From Paracoccus benzoatiresistens (GTDB lineage Bacteria; Pseudomonadota; Alphaproteobacteria; Rhodobacterales; Rhodobacteraceae), in contig NZ_JAPTYD010000020.1 of the NCBI RefSeq assembly GCF_026913015.1, forward strand, positions 1 to 63,901: DNA of 63,901 nt. Reading direction: 5' to 3'. Positions 8,103-17,867 of this stretch are shown here, piece by piece. Below the pieces are notes generated by a model, which searched no databases, was not told the DNA's origin, and was given only the letters and a program-made list of their open reading frames with translations. The first letter of the stretch is position 1, and the number at the start of each line of letters is the position of its first letter. A program made the position numbers and the translations under genes.

Positions 8103-9617
8103 ATGCCGCTTTTGCTGGGGATCGACAACGGGCTGACCGTCACAAAGGCGGTGATCTTCGACGAAGCGGGGCGCGTGCTGGCGACCGCCCGGCGCCGCGT
8201 TGCGCAATCCATGCCGCAGGCCCGCCATGTCGAACGCGACATGGACGCGCTGTGGACCCAGACCGCCGCCGCCATCGCCGAGGCCGTGTCGGCCTGCGGG
8301 CGGCCCGCGGCCGAGATCGCCGCCGTCGCGGCCACGGCGCATGGCGACGGGCTTTACCTGCTGGACCGGGGCGCGCGCCCCCTTGGGCCGGGCATCCTGT
8401 CGCTGGACAGCCGCGCGGGCGACATGGCCGACCGCTGGGAGCGCGACGGCACCAGCGATGCCGCGCTGGCCCGGACCGGGCAGGTGCCCCATGCCTCGGC
8501 CCCTTCGGCGATCCTGGCCTGGATCAGGGACAACCAGCCCGAGCGATTTGGACGGATCGGCCATGTCCTGGCCTGCAAGGACTGGCTGACCTTCTGCCTG
8601 ACCGGCCATGTCGGCACCGACCTGACCGAGGCCAGCACCGCCTTTACCGACGTCCGCACGCAGCGGTTTTCTGCCGAGGCCTTGGCGATCTTCGGGCTCG
8701 AGGCGCTGTCGGACGCGCTGCCCTCCATCGCGCTGCCTGACCAGGTGATCGGCGAGATCAGCGCAAGCGCCGCCGCGGCGACGGGGCTTCTTCCCGGCAC
8801 CCCGGTCGTTGCCGGGCTGCACGATGTCACCGCATCCGCCCTGGGCGCAGGCGGCTATGGCGAAGGCACCGTCGCGATCGTGGCCGGAACCTATTCGATC
8901 AACGAAACCGTGTCCCTTGAACCCCGCACCGATCCGCGCTGGTTCTGCCGCAACGGGCTGCGCCCCGGCGAATGGAACGCCATGTCGATTTCGCCCGCGT
9001 CGGCTGCGAACTACGACTGGTTCCTGGACACGCTTTGCGGCAATGACCGCGCGGCGGCCGAGGCCGAAGGCCGCGCCTTCCATGACACCGTCATTCCGGA
9101 AATCGAGGCCGCGATGGCCCGCCCCTCGACCGTGATCTTCCACCCGTTCCTGTTCGGATCGCCGCATGGGCCCCATGCCAGCGCCGGCTTCCTGGGGCTG
9201 CACGGCTGGCACGACCGGGGCCAGATGCTGCGCGCGGTGATCGAGGGGATCGCCTTCAACCACCGCCATCACGTCGATGCGCTGCGCGACGGCTTTGCGC
9301 CCGAGGCCGCGCGGCTGACGGGCGGGATTTCCCGCAGCCCGGTCTTTGCCCAGCTGTTCGCCGATGCCCTGGCCATGCCCGTCGCGACCTCCGACACTGA
9401 GGAGGCCGCGGCCTGGGGCGCGGCGCTTTGCGCGGGGTCCGGGATCGGGCTTTTCGACAGCCCCCGCCACGACCCGCGGGACATGGCCGCGCTGACCACC
9501 ACCTACCAGCCCGATCCGCAGCGGTCCGCCGACCTGGCGCGCCGCTATGCCGTTTTTACCGACCTTGTTGACGCCCTGTCCCCGCTCTGGCCGCGGATCG
9601 AGGCATTGGGAACCTGA
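8103..9617 (+). CDS. FGGY-family carbohydrate kinase
   Basis: A 504-aa ATP-dependent sugar or polyol kinase. The N-terminal domain opens with GIDNGLTVTKAVIFD (phosphate-1 loop), then RHVERDMDALW. The C-terminal half contains AGLHDVTASALGAG, with the presumed catalytic Asp, and the ATP-site motif LTGGISRSPVFAQLFAD. The length fits the family. It is followed after 4 bp by a GlpD-like dehydrogenase, so the pair probably phosphorylates a polyol or sugar and then oxidises the phosphate ester, in the manner of glycerol or erythritol catabolism. No transporter or regulator flanks the pair and the sequence does not identify the substrate. L-xylulose, erythritol and glycerol kinases are all alternatives. 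Confidence 0.85.
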   Translation: MPLLLGIDNGLTVTKAVIFDEAGRVLATARRRVAQSMPQARHVERDMDALWTQTAAAIAEAVSACGRPAAEIAAVAATAHGDGLYLLDRGARPLGPGILSLDSRAGDMADRWERDGTSDAALARTGQVPHASAPSAILAWIRDNQPERFGRIGHVLACKDWLTFCLTGHVGTDLTEASTAFTDVRTQRFSAEALAIFGLEALSDALPSIALPDQVIGEISASAAAATGLLPGTPVVAGLHDVTASALGAGGYGEGTVAIVAGTYSINETVSLEPRTDPRWFCRNGLRPGEWNAMSISPASAANYDWFLDTLCGNDRAAAEAEGRAFHDTVIPEIEAAMARPSTVIFHPFLFGSPHGPHASAGFLGLHGWHDRGQMLRAVIEGIAFNHRHHVDALRDGFAPEAARLTGGISRSPVFAQLFADALAMPVATSDTEEAAAWGAALCAGSGIGLFDSPRHDPRDMAALTTTYQPDPQRSADLARRYAVFTDLVDALSPLWPRIEALGT

Positions 9618-9621
9618 CGAC

Positions 9622-11265
9622 ATGACAGACATTCAAGACATCGACGTGCTGATCCTTGGCGCAGGCATCAATGGCGCGGGCCTGTTCCGCGACCTGTGCG
9701 AACAGGGGCTGACCTGCGTGGTCGCCGACAAGGGCGATTTCGGCGGCGGCACATCGGCCGCACCCTCGCGGCTGATCCACGGCGGCATCAAATACCTGGA
9801 AACGGGCGAGTTCCGGCTGGTTGCGCAATCCACGCTGGAACGGAACCTGCTGCTGAAGAACGCGCCGCACCTGGTGCGTCCGCTGCCCACGGTGATCCCG
9901 ATCTTTTCCTGGCTGAAGGGGGTGCCTGCGGCGCTGCGCACGCTGCTGGGGTCCACCACGGCCCCCCGCAGCCGGGGCGCGGCCCTGATGAAGACCGGCC
10001 TTGCGATGTATGACTTCTATGGCCGCCGCCACCGCGTCATGCCGCGCCATCAGCTTTGGTCGAAGAAGCGCGCGTTGCGGGAAATCCCGCCCCTGACCCC
10101 TCGCGTTGTCGCGGCGGGAGAGTATTATGACGCAGCCGTAACCCTGCCCGAGCGGCTGGTCTGGGAACTGCTGGCCGAGGGGATGCGCGCCAGTCCGGCC
10201 TCGCGCGCCTGGAACTATGCCACGCTGCAATCGACCGATGGCGAGACGGTGCAGCTGGAGACCCCCGAGGGGATGCAGCACCTGCGGCCCCGGTTGGTGG
10301 CCAACGCCGCCGGGCCCTGGATCGACCGCGTGAACAAGGCGCTTGGCGCGCCCTCCCGTCTGATCGGCGGCACCAAGGGCTCGCATATCCTGCTGGATCA
10401 TCCCGAACTGATCGCGGCGCTGAAGGGCCGGATGATCTATTTCGAGGCCGACGACGGCCGCATCTGCCTGGTCTATGACTACCTGGGCCGGGCCCTGGTC
10501 GGATCGACCGACACCCGCGACGACGATCCCGACAACGTGTCCTGCGACGATGCCGAGATCGATTATTTCCTTGGCGCCCTGCGCGGATTGCTTCCGGGCC
10601 TGTCCTTCGACCGCGACCAGATCGTCTATGCCTATTCCGGCATCCGTCCGCTGCCGGCCTCGGACGCGTCCAATCCCGGCCTGATCAGCCGCGACCATTC
10701 CGCGCCCGTGGCTGAACCGGACAGCACGCGGCGCTGGCCCATCATCTCGCTGGTGGGGGGCAAGTGGACCACCTTCCGCGGCTTTGCCGAGGAGGTGGCC
10801 GACGTGGTCCTGGCCCGTCTGGGCAGGGCGCGCCGGCGGGACACGAAGCTGGCCCCGATCGGCGGCGGGCGGGATTATCCGTCCGATCCGCAGGCCTGGG
10901 CGCGGCAGGCCGCCCGCGACACCGGCGCCGCGCCCGAACGCGCCGCGGCCCTGCTGTCACGCTATGGCACCACGGCAGCGGCCATCCTTGCCGCCGAGGG
11001 CGCGGCCCCTGTGATGCTGCGGGACGCCGATTATTCGCTGGCGGAACTTGACTGGCTGACCCGCCACGAGGCCGTCCGCCACCTGACCGACCTGATCATG
11101 CGCCGGACGGCGCTGGCAATCACCGGCCATCTGTCGCGGCGCGACCTGGAAACCATCGCATCAGTCTGCGCGCAGGCGCTGGACTGGGACGAGGCACGGC
11201 GCGCGCGCGAAGTTCAGGATGCCTTGGCGGTCCTGGTCACGCGGCATCGCCTGCGGCTGCCATAG
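9622..11265 (+). CDS. GlpD-like FAD-dependent glycerol-3-phosphate (or polyol-phosphate) dehydrogenase
   Basis: A 547-aa flavoprotein. The N-terminal dinucleotide fold reads ILGAGINGAGLFRDL. The GlpD signature GGGTSAAPSRLIHGGIKYLE follows, then EYYDAAVTLPERL and, near the middle, LVGSTDTRDDDP. The C-terminal DAO_C-like helical domain covers about 400-547, ending in RRTALAITGHLSRRDLE. It is expected at the inner membrane, passing electrons to the quinone pool. The gene lies 4 bp downstream of the FGGY kinase in one transcription unit. In rhizobia and Brucella, related proteins (EryB) oxidise erythritol phosphate, so the substrate need not be glycerol 3-phosphate. Its 3' end overlaps the convergent dehydrogenase gene by 29 bp. 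Confidence 0.85.
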   Translation: MTDIQDIDVLILGAGINGAGLFRDLCEQGLTCVVADKGDFGGGTSAAPSRLIHGGIKYLETGEFRLVAQSTLERNLLLKNAPHLVRPLPTVIPIFSWLKGVPAALRTLLGSTTAPRSRGAALMKTGLAMYDFYGRRHRVMPRHQLWSKKRALREIPPLTPRVVAAGEYYDAAVTLPERLVWELLAEGMRASPASRAWNYATLQSTDGETVQLETPEGMQHLRPRLVANAAGPWIDRVNKALGAPSRLIGGTKGSHILLDHPELIAALKGRMIYFEADDGRICLVYDYLGRALVGSTDTRDDDPDNVSCDDAEIDYFLGALRGLLPGLSFDRDQIVYAYSGIRPLPASDASNPGLISRDHSAPVAEPDSTRRWPIISLVGGKWTTFRGFAEEVADVVLARLGRARRRDTKLAPIGGGRDYPSDPQAWARQAARDTGAAPERAAALLSRYGTTAAAILAAEGAAPVMLRDADYSLAELDWLTRHEAVRHLTDLIMRRTALAITGHLSRRDLETIASVCAQALDWDEARRAREVQDALAVLVTRHRLRLP

Positions 11266-13735
11266 GCGGGCTTCCGGCGGTTCCCGGCACCCCGCGCATC
11301 CGCTCGGACCTGGGGTCATGCATGGGCGTCAGGCTTGCCTCGGCCGTCACGATGCGGCCCGCGACGTCGATGGAATAGGCCGAGGCAAGCATCTCGGCCC
11401 CGGTCTCGTCGGGGCGGCAGGGAACATAGCCCAAGCCGATGGCCCCCCCGAGCGCATGGCCGTAATTGCCCGAGGTCAGCTGGCCCACGATCCGCCCGTC
11501 GCGCAGGATCGGCTCGTTGTGGAACAGCAGCGGTTCGGGATCGGTCAGGCGGAACTGCACCATGCGCCGCGACAGCCCGGCCTCGCGCTTGCGCAACACC
11601 GCGTCGCGGCCGATGAATTCGCCCTTGCCGGTCCTGACGGCAAAGCCGAGGCCCGCTTCCAGCACGTGGTCCTCGTCGGTGATATCGTGGCCGAAGTGGC
11701 GATAAGCCTTCTCGATGCGGCACGAATCCATCGCGTGCAGCCCGCAGAGCTTCAGGCCGACCTGCTCGCCGGCCTCGGCCAAGGCCTCGAACACATGGGC
11801 CGCCTGGTCGGTCGGAACATAAAGCTCCCATCCCAGTTCGCCGACATAGCTGACGCGATGCGCACGGGCGAGGGTCATGCCGATCTCGATGTCGCGCGCG
11901 ACACCGAAAGGATGGACCTCGTTCGACAGGTCGTCGGGTGAGACCAGCGACAGCAGTTCCCGCGAGCGGGGACCCATGACGGGGATCACGGCCTCGGCGG
12001 CGGTGATGTCGGTGATGATGACAAAAGCCTCGGCCACATGCTTGCGCAGCCAGACCAGGTCGCGCTGCAGGGTGGCGCCGGGCACGACCAGCAGGAAGGC
12101 GGTTTCCGTCAGCCGCGTCACCGTCAGGTCGCATTCGATGCCCCCGCGCGCATTCAGCATCTGGGTATAGACGATGCGGCCGGCAGGCACGTCCACGTCG
12201 TTGGCGCAGAGGTTCTGCAGGAAGGGCAGGGCGTCGCGCCCCTCGACCCGGATCTTGCCGAAGGAGGTCATGTCGAGAAGGCCCACCCCCTCGCGCAGGG
12301 CCATGTGCTCGGCCCGCTGGTTGTCAAACCAGTTCTGGCGCTTCCAGCTGTACTCGTACTCGCGCGCCTGGCCCTCGGTCGCGAACCAGTTGGCGCGCTC
12401 CCATCCTGCCACCTCGCCAAAGACCGCCCCGCGCGCCTTCAGGTGTTCGTGCAAGGGCGAGCGGCGGATGCCGCGCGCGGTGGCCATCTGGCGATAGGGG
12501 AAGTGGTCGGCGTAAAGCAGGCCCAGCGTTTCGGTGACGCGCTCGCGCAGATAGCGGCGATTGCGCTGGAAGGGCTGCGCGCGGCGGATATCCACCTCCC
12601 ACAGGTCGAAGGGCGGCTCGCCGTCGTTCATCCATTGCGCCAGGGCCATGCCCGCCCCGCCCGAGGAAACGATGCCGATGGAGTTGTAGCCCGCGGCGAC
12701 CCAGTAGCCGTGCAGGTTCGGCGCCTCGCCCAGGTAATAGCGGTCGTCGGGGGTGAAGCTTTCGGGGCCGTTGAAGAAGGTGTGGATGCCCGCGCTGGCC
12801 AGCAGCGGCATCCGGGCCACGGCACTCGCCAGGATCGGCTCGAAATGGTCGAAGTCCTCGGGCAGCTGGTCGAAGCAGAAGTCCTCGGGGATGCCCCCCA
12901 TGCCCCAGGGCTTGGCCTTGGGCTCGAAGGCGCCGAGCAGGATCTTGCCCGCGTCCTCCTTGTAATAGGCGCATTCGTCGGGCACCCGCAGCACCGGCAG
13001 TTGCGCCAGGTCGGGGATGTTCTCGGTGACGATATAGAAATGCTCGCAGGCATGCAGCGGCAGGGTGACGTCGTTCTGCGCCGCCAGATCCCGGCCCCAC
13101 ATGCCGCCGCAGTTCACCACATGATCCGTGGCGACATGGCCCCGGTCGCCGCCTGCCTCCCAGTCGACGCCAGTGACCCGGCCACCTGCCGTGGTGACGC
13201 GCGTGACCTTGACCCCCTCGATGATCCGCGCACCGGCCATCCGCGCGCCCTTGGCAAGCGCAAGCGCGATGTTGCCCGGATCGGCCTGGCCATCCAGCGG
13301 CAGATGGACGCCCCCCACGACGTCGCGGGTTTCCAGATGCGGATACATCCCCGCCACCTCGCGCGGCGAGAGTTCGTTCACATCGACACCGAAGGCGCGG
13401 GCCAGTGCCGCCTGGCGCAGGATCTCCTCGTGCCGTTCCCCGGTCAGGGCCACGGTGATGGAGCCGCATTGCCTGAGGCCCGTGGCTAGGCCCGTCTCGC
13501 CCTCCAGCCGGGCGTAAAGATCGGCGGAATACTTGGCCAGTCGCGTCATGTTCTGGCTGGCCCTGAGTTGGCCGATCAGCCCCGCCGCGTGCCAGGTGGT
13601 CCCCGAGGTCAGCTGCTTGCGTTCCAGCAGCAGGATGTCCGTCCAGCCCAGCTTCGCCAGGTGATAGGCGACCGAGCAGCCGGAGATGCCGCCGCCGATG
13701 ATGACGACGCGGGCGCGGGAGGGAACGTCTGGCAT
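11237..13735 (-). CDS. Dimethylglycine/sarcosine dehydrogenase-like FAD-GcvT protein
   Basis: An 832-aa two-domain enzyme. Residues 1-400 form a DAO-type FAD oxidoreductase (VVIIGGGISGCSVAYHLAKLG). The segment TSGTTWHAAGL carries the His (residue 49) that holds FAD covalently in dimethylglycine and sarcosine dehydrogenases. Residues of about 430-820 are a GcvT/aminomethyltransferase-like domain that binds tetrahydrofolate in the family (GLLDMTSFGKIRVEGRDA; ELGWELYVPTDQA; SGNYGHALGGAIGLGYV). It should demethylate an N-methylglycine-type compound, passing the one-carbon unit to folate. The cognate substrate is not certain, because many marine and soil relatives act on unknown methylamines. It is divergent from an XRE-cupin regulator that may control it. 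Confidence 0.85.
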   Translation of the reverse strand: MPDVPSRARVVIIGGGISGCSVAYHLAKLGWTDILLLERKQLTSGTTWHAAGLIGQLRASQNMTRLAKYSADLYARLEGETGLATGLRQCGSITVALTGERHEEILRQAALARAFGVDVNELSPREVAGMYPHLETRDVVGGVHLPLDGQADPGNIALALAKGARMAGARIIEGVKVTRVTTAGGRVTGVDWEAGGDRGHVATDHVVNCGGMWGRDLAAQNDVTLPLHACEHFYIVTENIPDLAQLPVLRVPDECAYYKEDAGKILLGAFEPKAKPWGMGGIPEDFCFDQLPEDFDHFEPILASAVARMPLLASAGIHTFFNGPESFTPDDRYYLGEAPNLHGYWVAAGYNSIGIVSSGGAGMALAQWMNDGEPPFDLWEVDIRRAQPFQRNRRYLRERVTETLGLLYADHFPYRQMATARGIRRSPLHEHLKARGAVFGEVAGWERANWFATEGQAREYEYSWKRQNWFDNQRAEHMALREGVGLLDMTSFGKIRVEGRDALPFLQNLCANDVDVPAGRIVYTQMLNARGGIECDLTVTRLTETAFLLVVPGATLQRDLVWLRKHVAEAFVIITDITAAEAVIPVMGPRSRELLSLVSPDDLSNEVHPFGVARDIEIGMTLARAHRVSYVGELGWELYVPTDQAAHVFEALAEAGEQVGLKLCGLHAMDSCRIEKAYRHFGHDITDEDHVLEAGLGFAVRTGKGEFIGRDAVLRKREAGLSRRMVQFRLTDPEPLLFHNEPILRDGRIVGQLTSGNYGHALGGAIGLGYVPCRPDETGAEMLASAYSIDVAGRIVTAEASLTPMHDPRSERMRGVPGTAGSPPMAAAGDAA

Positions 13736-13819
13736 GGGTAAGGGTCCGCTGTGAAGTCGAGGGGGAGTGAATGGGTGCGACGGTCTGATCCGCAGTCCAC
13801 AGGCAAAGAAAGCGACGCC

Positions 13820-14503
13820 ATGAATGAAATATCAACAGATATTTTCACTCACATGGAAACGTGGGCAGAAACAAATTCTTGGCTGAACCCCGGTTGTGCT
13901 GCTGTGCCCGGCGAGGATAACTTCGCCCCAAGCCTCTCAGAGTTGGAAATGACCCATCACATCGGCGATGACATCCGGGCGCTGCGCAAGTCCAGGGGCA
14001 TGACCATCCAGGCGCTTGCATCGGCGGTCGGGCGGTCGGTCGGCTGGCTCAGCCAGATCGAGCGCGGGCAGACCACCCCATCGGTCCAGGATCTTGGCCA
14101 GATCGCGGGCCAACTTGGGGTGAACATCAGCTTCTTCTTCCGCTCGTCCAGCCGCGCGCCCGAGGAACGCGGCCTGGTCCTGCGCGCCGCCGACCGGACC
14201 TCGATCGGCTCCGACGAGAGCGGACTGGTCGAGGAACTGCTGTCGCCCACGCTCGGCGGCTCCTTCGAGATGATCCGCTCGGTCTTCGCGCCCCGCGCGT
14301 CCAGCGGCGGCCTGCGCAGGGCACGCCCGAAGGAGGACGGCGGGGTATTGCTGTCCGGCACCCTGGTGCTGATCGTCGATGGCACGGAGCTGGCGCTTGC
14401 GCGGGGCGACAGCTTCCAATTCGCCGAAAAGGACTATGCCTGGCGCAACGATGGCGACGAGCCGGCCGTCGTCATCTGGATCGTCGCGCCGCCGATCTAC
14501 TGA
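13820..14503 (+). CDS. XRE-family regulator with C-terminal cupin domain
   Basis: A 227-aa regulator. A helix-turn-helix lies at about 47-105 (IRALRKSRGMTIQALA, GRSVGWLSQIERG, PSVQDLGQIA) and a small cupin domain at about 150-227 (SGTLVLIVDGTELALARGD, ending VVIWIVAPPIY). This architecture is common for repressors of amine and amino-acid catabolism that sense the substrate through the cupin. It is transcribed away from the dimethylglycine/sarcosine dehydrogenase-like gene, with 84 bp between the two start codons, so control of that gene is the simplest model. The ribosome site at 13820 is weak; an internal ATG at 13948 just before the HTH is a less likely start. Confidence 0.85.
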   Translation: MNEISTDIFTHMETWAETNSWLNPGCAAVPGEDNFAPSLSELEMTHHIGDDIRALRKSRGMTIQALASAVGRSVGWLSQIERGQTTPSVQDLGQIAGQLGVNISFFFRSSSRAPEERGLVLRAADRTSIGSDESGLVEELLSPTLGGSFEMIRSVFAPRASSGGLRRARPKEDGGVLLSGTLVLIVDGTELALARGDSFQFAEKDYAWRNDGDEPAVVIWIVAPPIY

Positions 14504-14713
14504 CCTGGCGCGCTGCGCCCGACACCCCCGGCGGAACGTGGCATCGTCGGCGCCGTCAGCCGGGGCCGTCGTGGGTGACAACCGCGGGGTCCCGCCCGCT
14601 CTCGTGTCCAGCTTCCTTGGTGCTGGCAGGCACAACGGGCCGGCGACAGTGCCGCGCTGACCATGGCCCTTGACCTGCCTTGTAAATGCTTGGCAATTTT
14701 GTGAAACCGGCAG

Positions 14714-14739
14714 GGAACCCCATCCATGCGGCGGGCGTT
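14714..14739 (+). promoter_or_regulatory. EcfG-type general-stress promoter
   Basis: GGAAC at 14714-14718 and CGTT at 14736-14739 are separated by exactly 17 bp. This matches the consensus used by the alphaproteobacterial general stress sigma factor EcfG (GGAAC-N16/17-CGTT). It lies 54 bp upstream of the GTG start of the hybrid kinase, in a non-coding region and in the right orientation. The spacing and completeness make chance unlikely, but transcription has not been shown. Confidence 0.65.
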
Positions 14740-14792
14740 CGGCGCTGGCCGTGTGCGGCCAGACGGCCCAGATGGCGTTGCAAGGAGAGAAC

Positions 14793-17700
14793 GTGTCAAA
14801 GACGAAGGACCTGGCGATCCTGGCCACGATCGCCGTTGTGATGTGTTGCGTGTTCATTGTCGACCTTTATGTTCCCCTGGGAACGGCGGTCTGGCTGCTC
14901 TACATCCTTCCCCTTGCGCTCAGCTTCGCGACGACCCTGCCTTGGGCCCCGGTTGCTACCGCAGCCATCGGCTGCCTGGCGATGCTGGCCGGGTTCTGGC
15001 TGGGTCTGAACAATGGCGGCGTCGCTCCGCACGTGGCCGCGACGAACCGCACGATGGCCGCGATCGTCTATCTTGTCCTGGGCTTCACGGGCAGGGTGCT
15101 GATCCGCAATCGCAAGGTGCTGGCCCGCGAGGCCTGGCTGCGCGAGGGCGAGGCCCTGCTGTCCCGGACGGTGCCGGGCGATCCCACGGCGGAACAGCTG
15201 GGCGAACGGATCCTGTCGGTGCTGGCGGGGCGCGTCAATGCGCGCGCGGCGCTCGTCTGGTCGGCCGGTGGCGGCGGACTTCGCAAGCTGGCGGCCTGGG
15301 GCGTCGATCAGGCGGCGCTTGCGGAGCGAGACGGGGTGGCCGACGGCCATCTGGCCCGCTGCCTGGCCGAGGGGCAGGCCGTGCAGTTGACGCTGGCCCC
15401 CGACCAGGCGCTTGGCTGGGGATCGGGGCTGGCGCGCGGGCGGGCGGCGCATGCATTGATCGTGCCCCTGGGCGACGACAGGCGGTCCGACGGCATCCTG
15501 GAGTTCGGCTTCGACGCCCCGCCCCCGCGCCGGGTGGTTGAACTGTTCGACCGCCTGTCCGAACGGCTTGGCCTGGCACTGCGATCCGCGGAATACCGGC
15601 AGCGCCTGCAGGAATTGCTGGAGGAAACCCGCCACCAGGCCGAGGAACTGCGCAGCCATGCCGAGGAGCTGTCCGCCAGCAACGAGGAGCTGGAGGAGCA
15701 AAGCCGCGCCCTTCAGGACAGCCAGCGGCGGCTGGAACAGCAGCAGGCGGAACTGGAACAGCAGAACAGCCAGCTTGAAAGCCAGACGCAAGAACTCGAG
15801 GACCAGCGCGACGCCCTGGCCCGGTCACGCCGGCAGCTGGAGGCCAAGACTGTCGAGCTGGCGCGCGAAAGCCGCTACAAGTCCGAATTCGTGGCCAACA
15901 TGTCCCACGAACTCCGCACGCCGCTGAACGCGCTTCTGATCATGTCGCGGCTGCTGGCGGAAAACCGGGGCAGGAACCTGTCGGACGAACAGATCCGCTG
16001 GGCCGAGACGATCGAAAGTTCCGGCAAGGATCTGCTGGCCTTGATCAACGACATCCTGGATCTGTCCAAGATCGAATCCGGCAAGATGGATCTCGCGCGC
16101 GAAGCCGTCGACCCGCAGGCCATCGCGGCCAAGCTGGGGCGCGCCTTCCAGGACCAGGCCCGCGTCAAGGGCCTGCAGCTGTCGCTCGAGGTCGCCCCTG
16201 ACACGCCGCAGATCCAGACCGATCCGGGGCGCCTGGAGCAGGTGCTCCGCAACTTCCTGTCGAACGCGCTGAAGTTCACGGACCGCGGCCGGGTCACGCT
16301 GCGGGTCGCGCCTGCGGGCACAGGCGTCGCCTTTTCCGTCGCCGACACGGGCATCGGCATCGACGCCGACCAGCAGCAGGCGGTGTTCGAGGCCTTCCGG
16401 CAGGCCGACGGCACCATCTCGCGCAAGTTCGGGGGCACGGGCCTGGGGCTGTCGATCTCTCGCCAGCTGGCCGACCTCCTGGGCGGGCGCATCACGCTGG
16501 AGAGCGCCAAGGGACGCGGCAGCACTTTCACGCTGACCCTGCCCGAAGCGCCCGAAGGGCAGGGGGCCGCCCCCGCGCCGCTTCCCGCGCCGGATCAGGC
16601 CGCGCCTGCCGAAGACACGCCGGCGCCGCTGGCGGCCTTGCCTGGCCTGTCCGACGACCGCGACATTGTGCAGCCCGGCGACCGGGTCATGCTGGTGGTC
16701 GAGGACGATCCGGCCTTTGCGCGCGTCCTTTATGAGCTGGCGCACGAGCTTGGCTTCCGCTGCGTCTGCGTGGACCGGGCGGACGATGCGGTGCGCGCGG
16801 CGCGGCGCTTCATGCCGCAGGCCATCGCGTTGGACATCCGCCTGCCCGACCATTCGGGCCTGTCCGCGCTGGATCGGCTGAAGCGCGACACCGCCACCCG
16901 CCACATCCCCGTCCATGTCATCTCGGCCGAGGACTATACGCGCGAGGCGCTGGCCCAGGGGGCTGTCGGCTACATGCTGAAGCCCGTCGCGCGCGACCAG
17001 TTGGAAACGGCCATCCGCAGCCTGGAACGCCGGCTGGCAAGCCGCCTGCGCCGCGTGCTGATCGTCGAGGACGATCCCGCCCAGATGGAGGGCCTGCGCG
17101 CCCTGCTGGCCAGCGACGAGGTCGAGACCGTGGGCGCGGGCACTGCCGCCGAGGCCTTTGACATCTGCCGCAGCCAGACCGTGGACTGCATCGTCCTGGA
17201 CATGACGCTGCCCGACGCCTCGGGCTTCGACCTGCTGGAACGGCTGGACGCCGACGGCACGGCGTCGTTCCCGCCGGTCATCGTCTATACCGCCCGCGCC
17301 CTGGACGAGGCCGAGGAACAGCGCCTGCGCCGTTACTCCAAGTCGATCATCATCAAGGGCGCGAAATCGCCCGAACGGCTCATCAACGAGGTGACGCTGT
17401 TCCTGCATCAGGTGGTCTCGGATCTGCCCGAGAAGCAGCGCGAGATGCTGGCGGCCTCGCTGAACCGGGACGCCCTGCTGGAAGGCCGCCGGATCCTGGT
17501 GGTCGAGGATGACATCCGCAACGTCTATGCCCTGACCGGCGTGTTCGAACCGCACGGCGCCACGGTCCAGATCGCCCGGAACGGCCGCGAGGCGCTGGAG
17601 GCGCTTGGCCGGATCAATGACGGCGCGGCCCCCAGGGTCGATCTGGTGCTGATGGACGTGATGATGCCGGAAATGGACGGCCTGACCGCCACGCGCGAGA

Positions 17701-17867
17701 TCCGCAAGATCGACCGCTGGAAGACCCTGCCGATCATCATGCTGACCGCCAAGGCCATGGCCGAGGACCAGAACCGCTGCATCGAGGCCGGGGCCAACGA
17801 CTACCTGTCCAAGCCCCTGGACGTGGACAAGCTGTTGTCGCTGACGCGCGTCTGGATGCCGCGATGA
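14793..17867 (+). CDS. Membrane hybrid histidine kinase with GAF domain and three receivers
   Basis: A 1024-aa sensor. Four or so membrane helices lie in residues 7-120, a GAF-like domain at about 155-275 and a long Glu/Gln-rich coiled coil at 275-365. HisKA carries the phospho-accepting His 372 (NMSHELRTPLNAL), and HATPase_c at about 480-590 has the DTGIGI and GTGLGLSIS boxes. Three receiver domains follow at about 632-745, 755-865 and 902-1022, each with its Asp (LDIRLPD, LDMTLPD, MDVMMPEMDG). The GTG start at 14793 has AGGAG five bases upstream, better than the in-frame ATG at 14772. The stop overlaps the following cheR start by 4 bp. With the CheR and HWE-kinase genes it forms a signalling operon behind an EcfG-type promoter. 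The signal is unknown. Confidence 0.9.
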   Translation: MSKTKDLAILATIAVVMCCVFIVDLYVPLGTAVWLLYILPLALSFATTLPWAPVATAAIGCLAMLAGFWLGLNNGGVAPHVAATNRTMAAIVYLVLGFTGRVLIRNRKVLAREAWLREGEALLSRTVPGDPTAEQLGERILSVLAGRVNARAALVWSAGGGGLRKLAAWGVDQAALAERDGVADGHLARCLAEGQAVQLTLAPDQALGWGSGLARGRAAHALIVPLGDDRRSDGILEFGFDAPPPRRVVELFDRLSERLGLALRSAEYRQRLQELLEETRHQAEELRSHAEELSASNEELEEQSRALQDSQRRLEQQQAELEQQNSQLESQTQELEDQRDALARSRRQLEAKTVELARESRYKSEFVANMSHELRTPLNALLIMSRLLAENRGRNLSDEQIRWAETIESSGKDLLALINDILDLSKIESGKMDLAREAVDPQAIAAKLGRAFQDQARVKGLQLSLEVAPDTPQIQTDPGRLEQVLRNFLSNALKFTDRGRVTLRVAPAGTGVAFSVADTGIGIDADQQQAVFEAFRQADGTISRKFGGTGLGLSISRQLADLLGGRITLESAKGRGSTFTLTLPEAPEGQGAAPAPLPAPDQAAPAEDTPAPLAALPGLSDDRDIVQPGDRVMLVVEDDPAFARVLYELAHELGFRCVCVDRADDAVRAARRFMPQAIALDIRLPDHSGLSALDRLKRDTATRHIPVHVISAEDYTREALAQGAVGYMLKPVARDQLETAIRSLERRLASRLRRVLIVEDDPAQMEGLRALLASDEVETVGAGTAAEAFDICRSQTVDCIVLDMTLPDASGFDLLERLDADGTASFPPVIVYTARALDEAEEQRLRRYSKSIIIKGAKSPERLINEVTLFLHQVVSDLPEKQREMLAASLNRDALLEGRRILVVEDDIRNVYALTGVFEPHGATVQIARNGREALEALGRINDGAAPRVDLVLMDVMMPEMDGLTATREIRKIDRWKTLPIIMLTAKAMAEDQNRCIEAGANDYLSKPLDVDKLLSLTRVWMPR

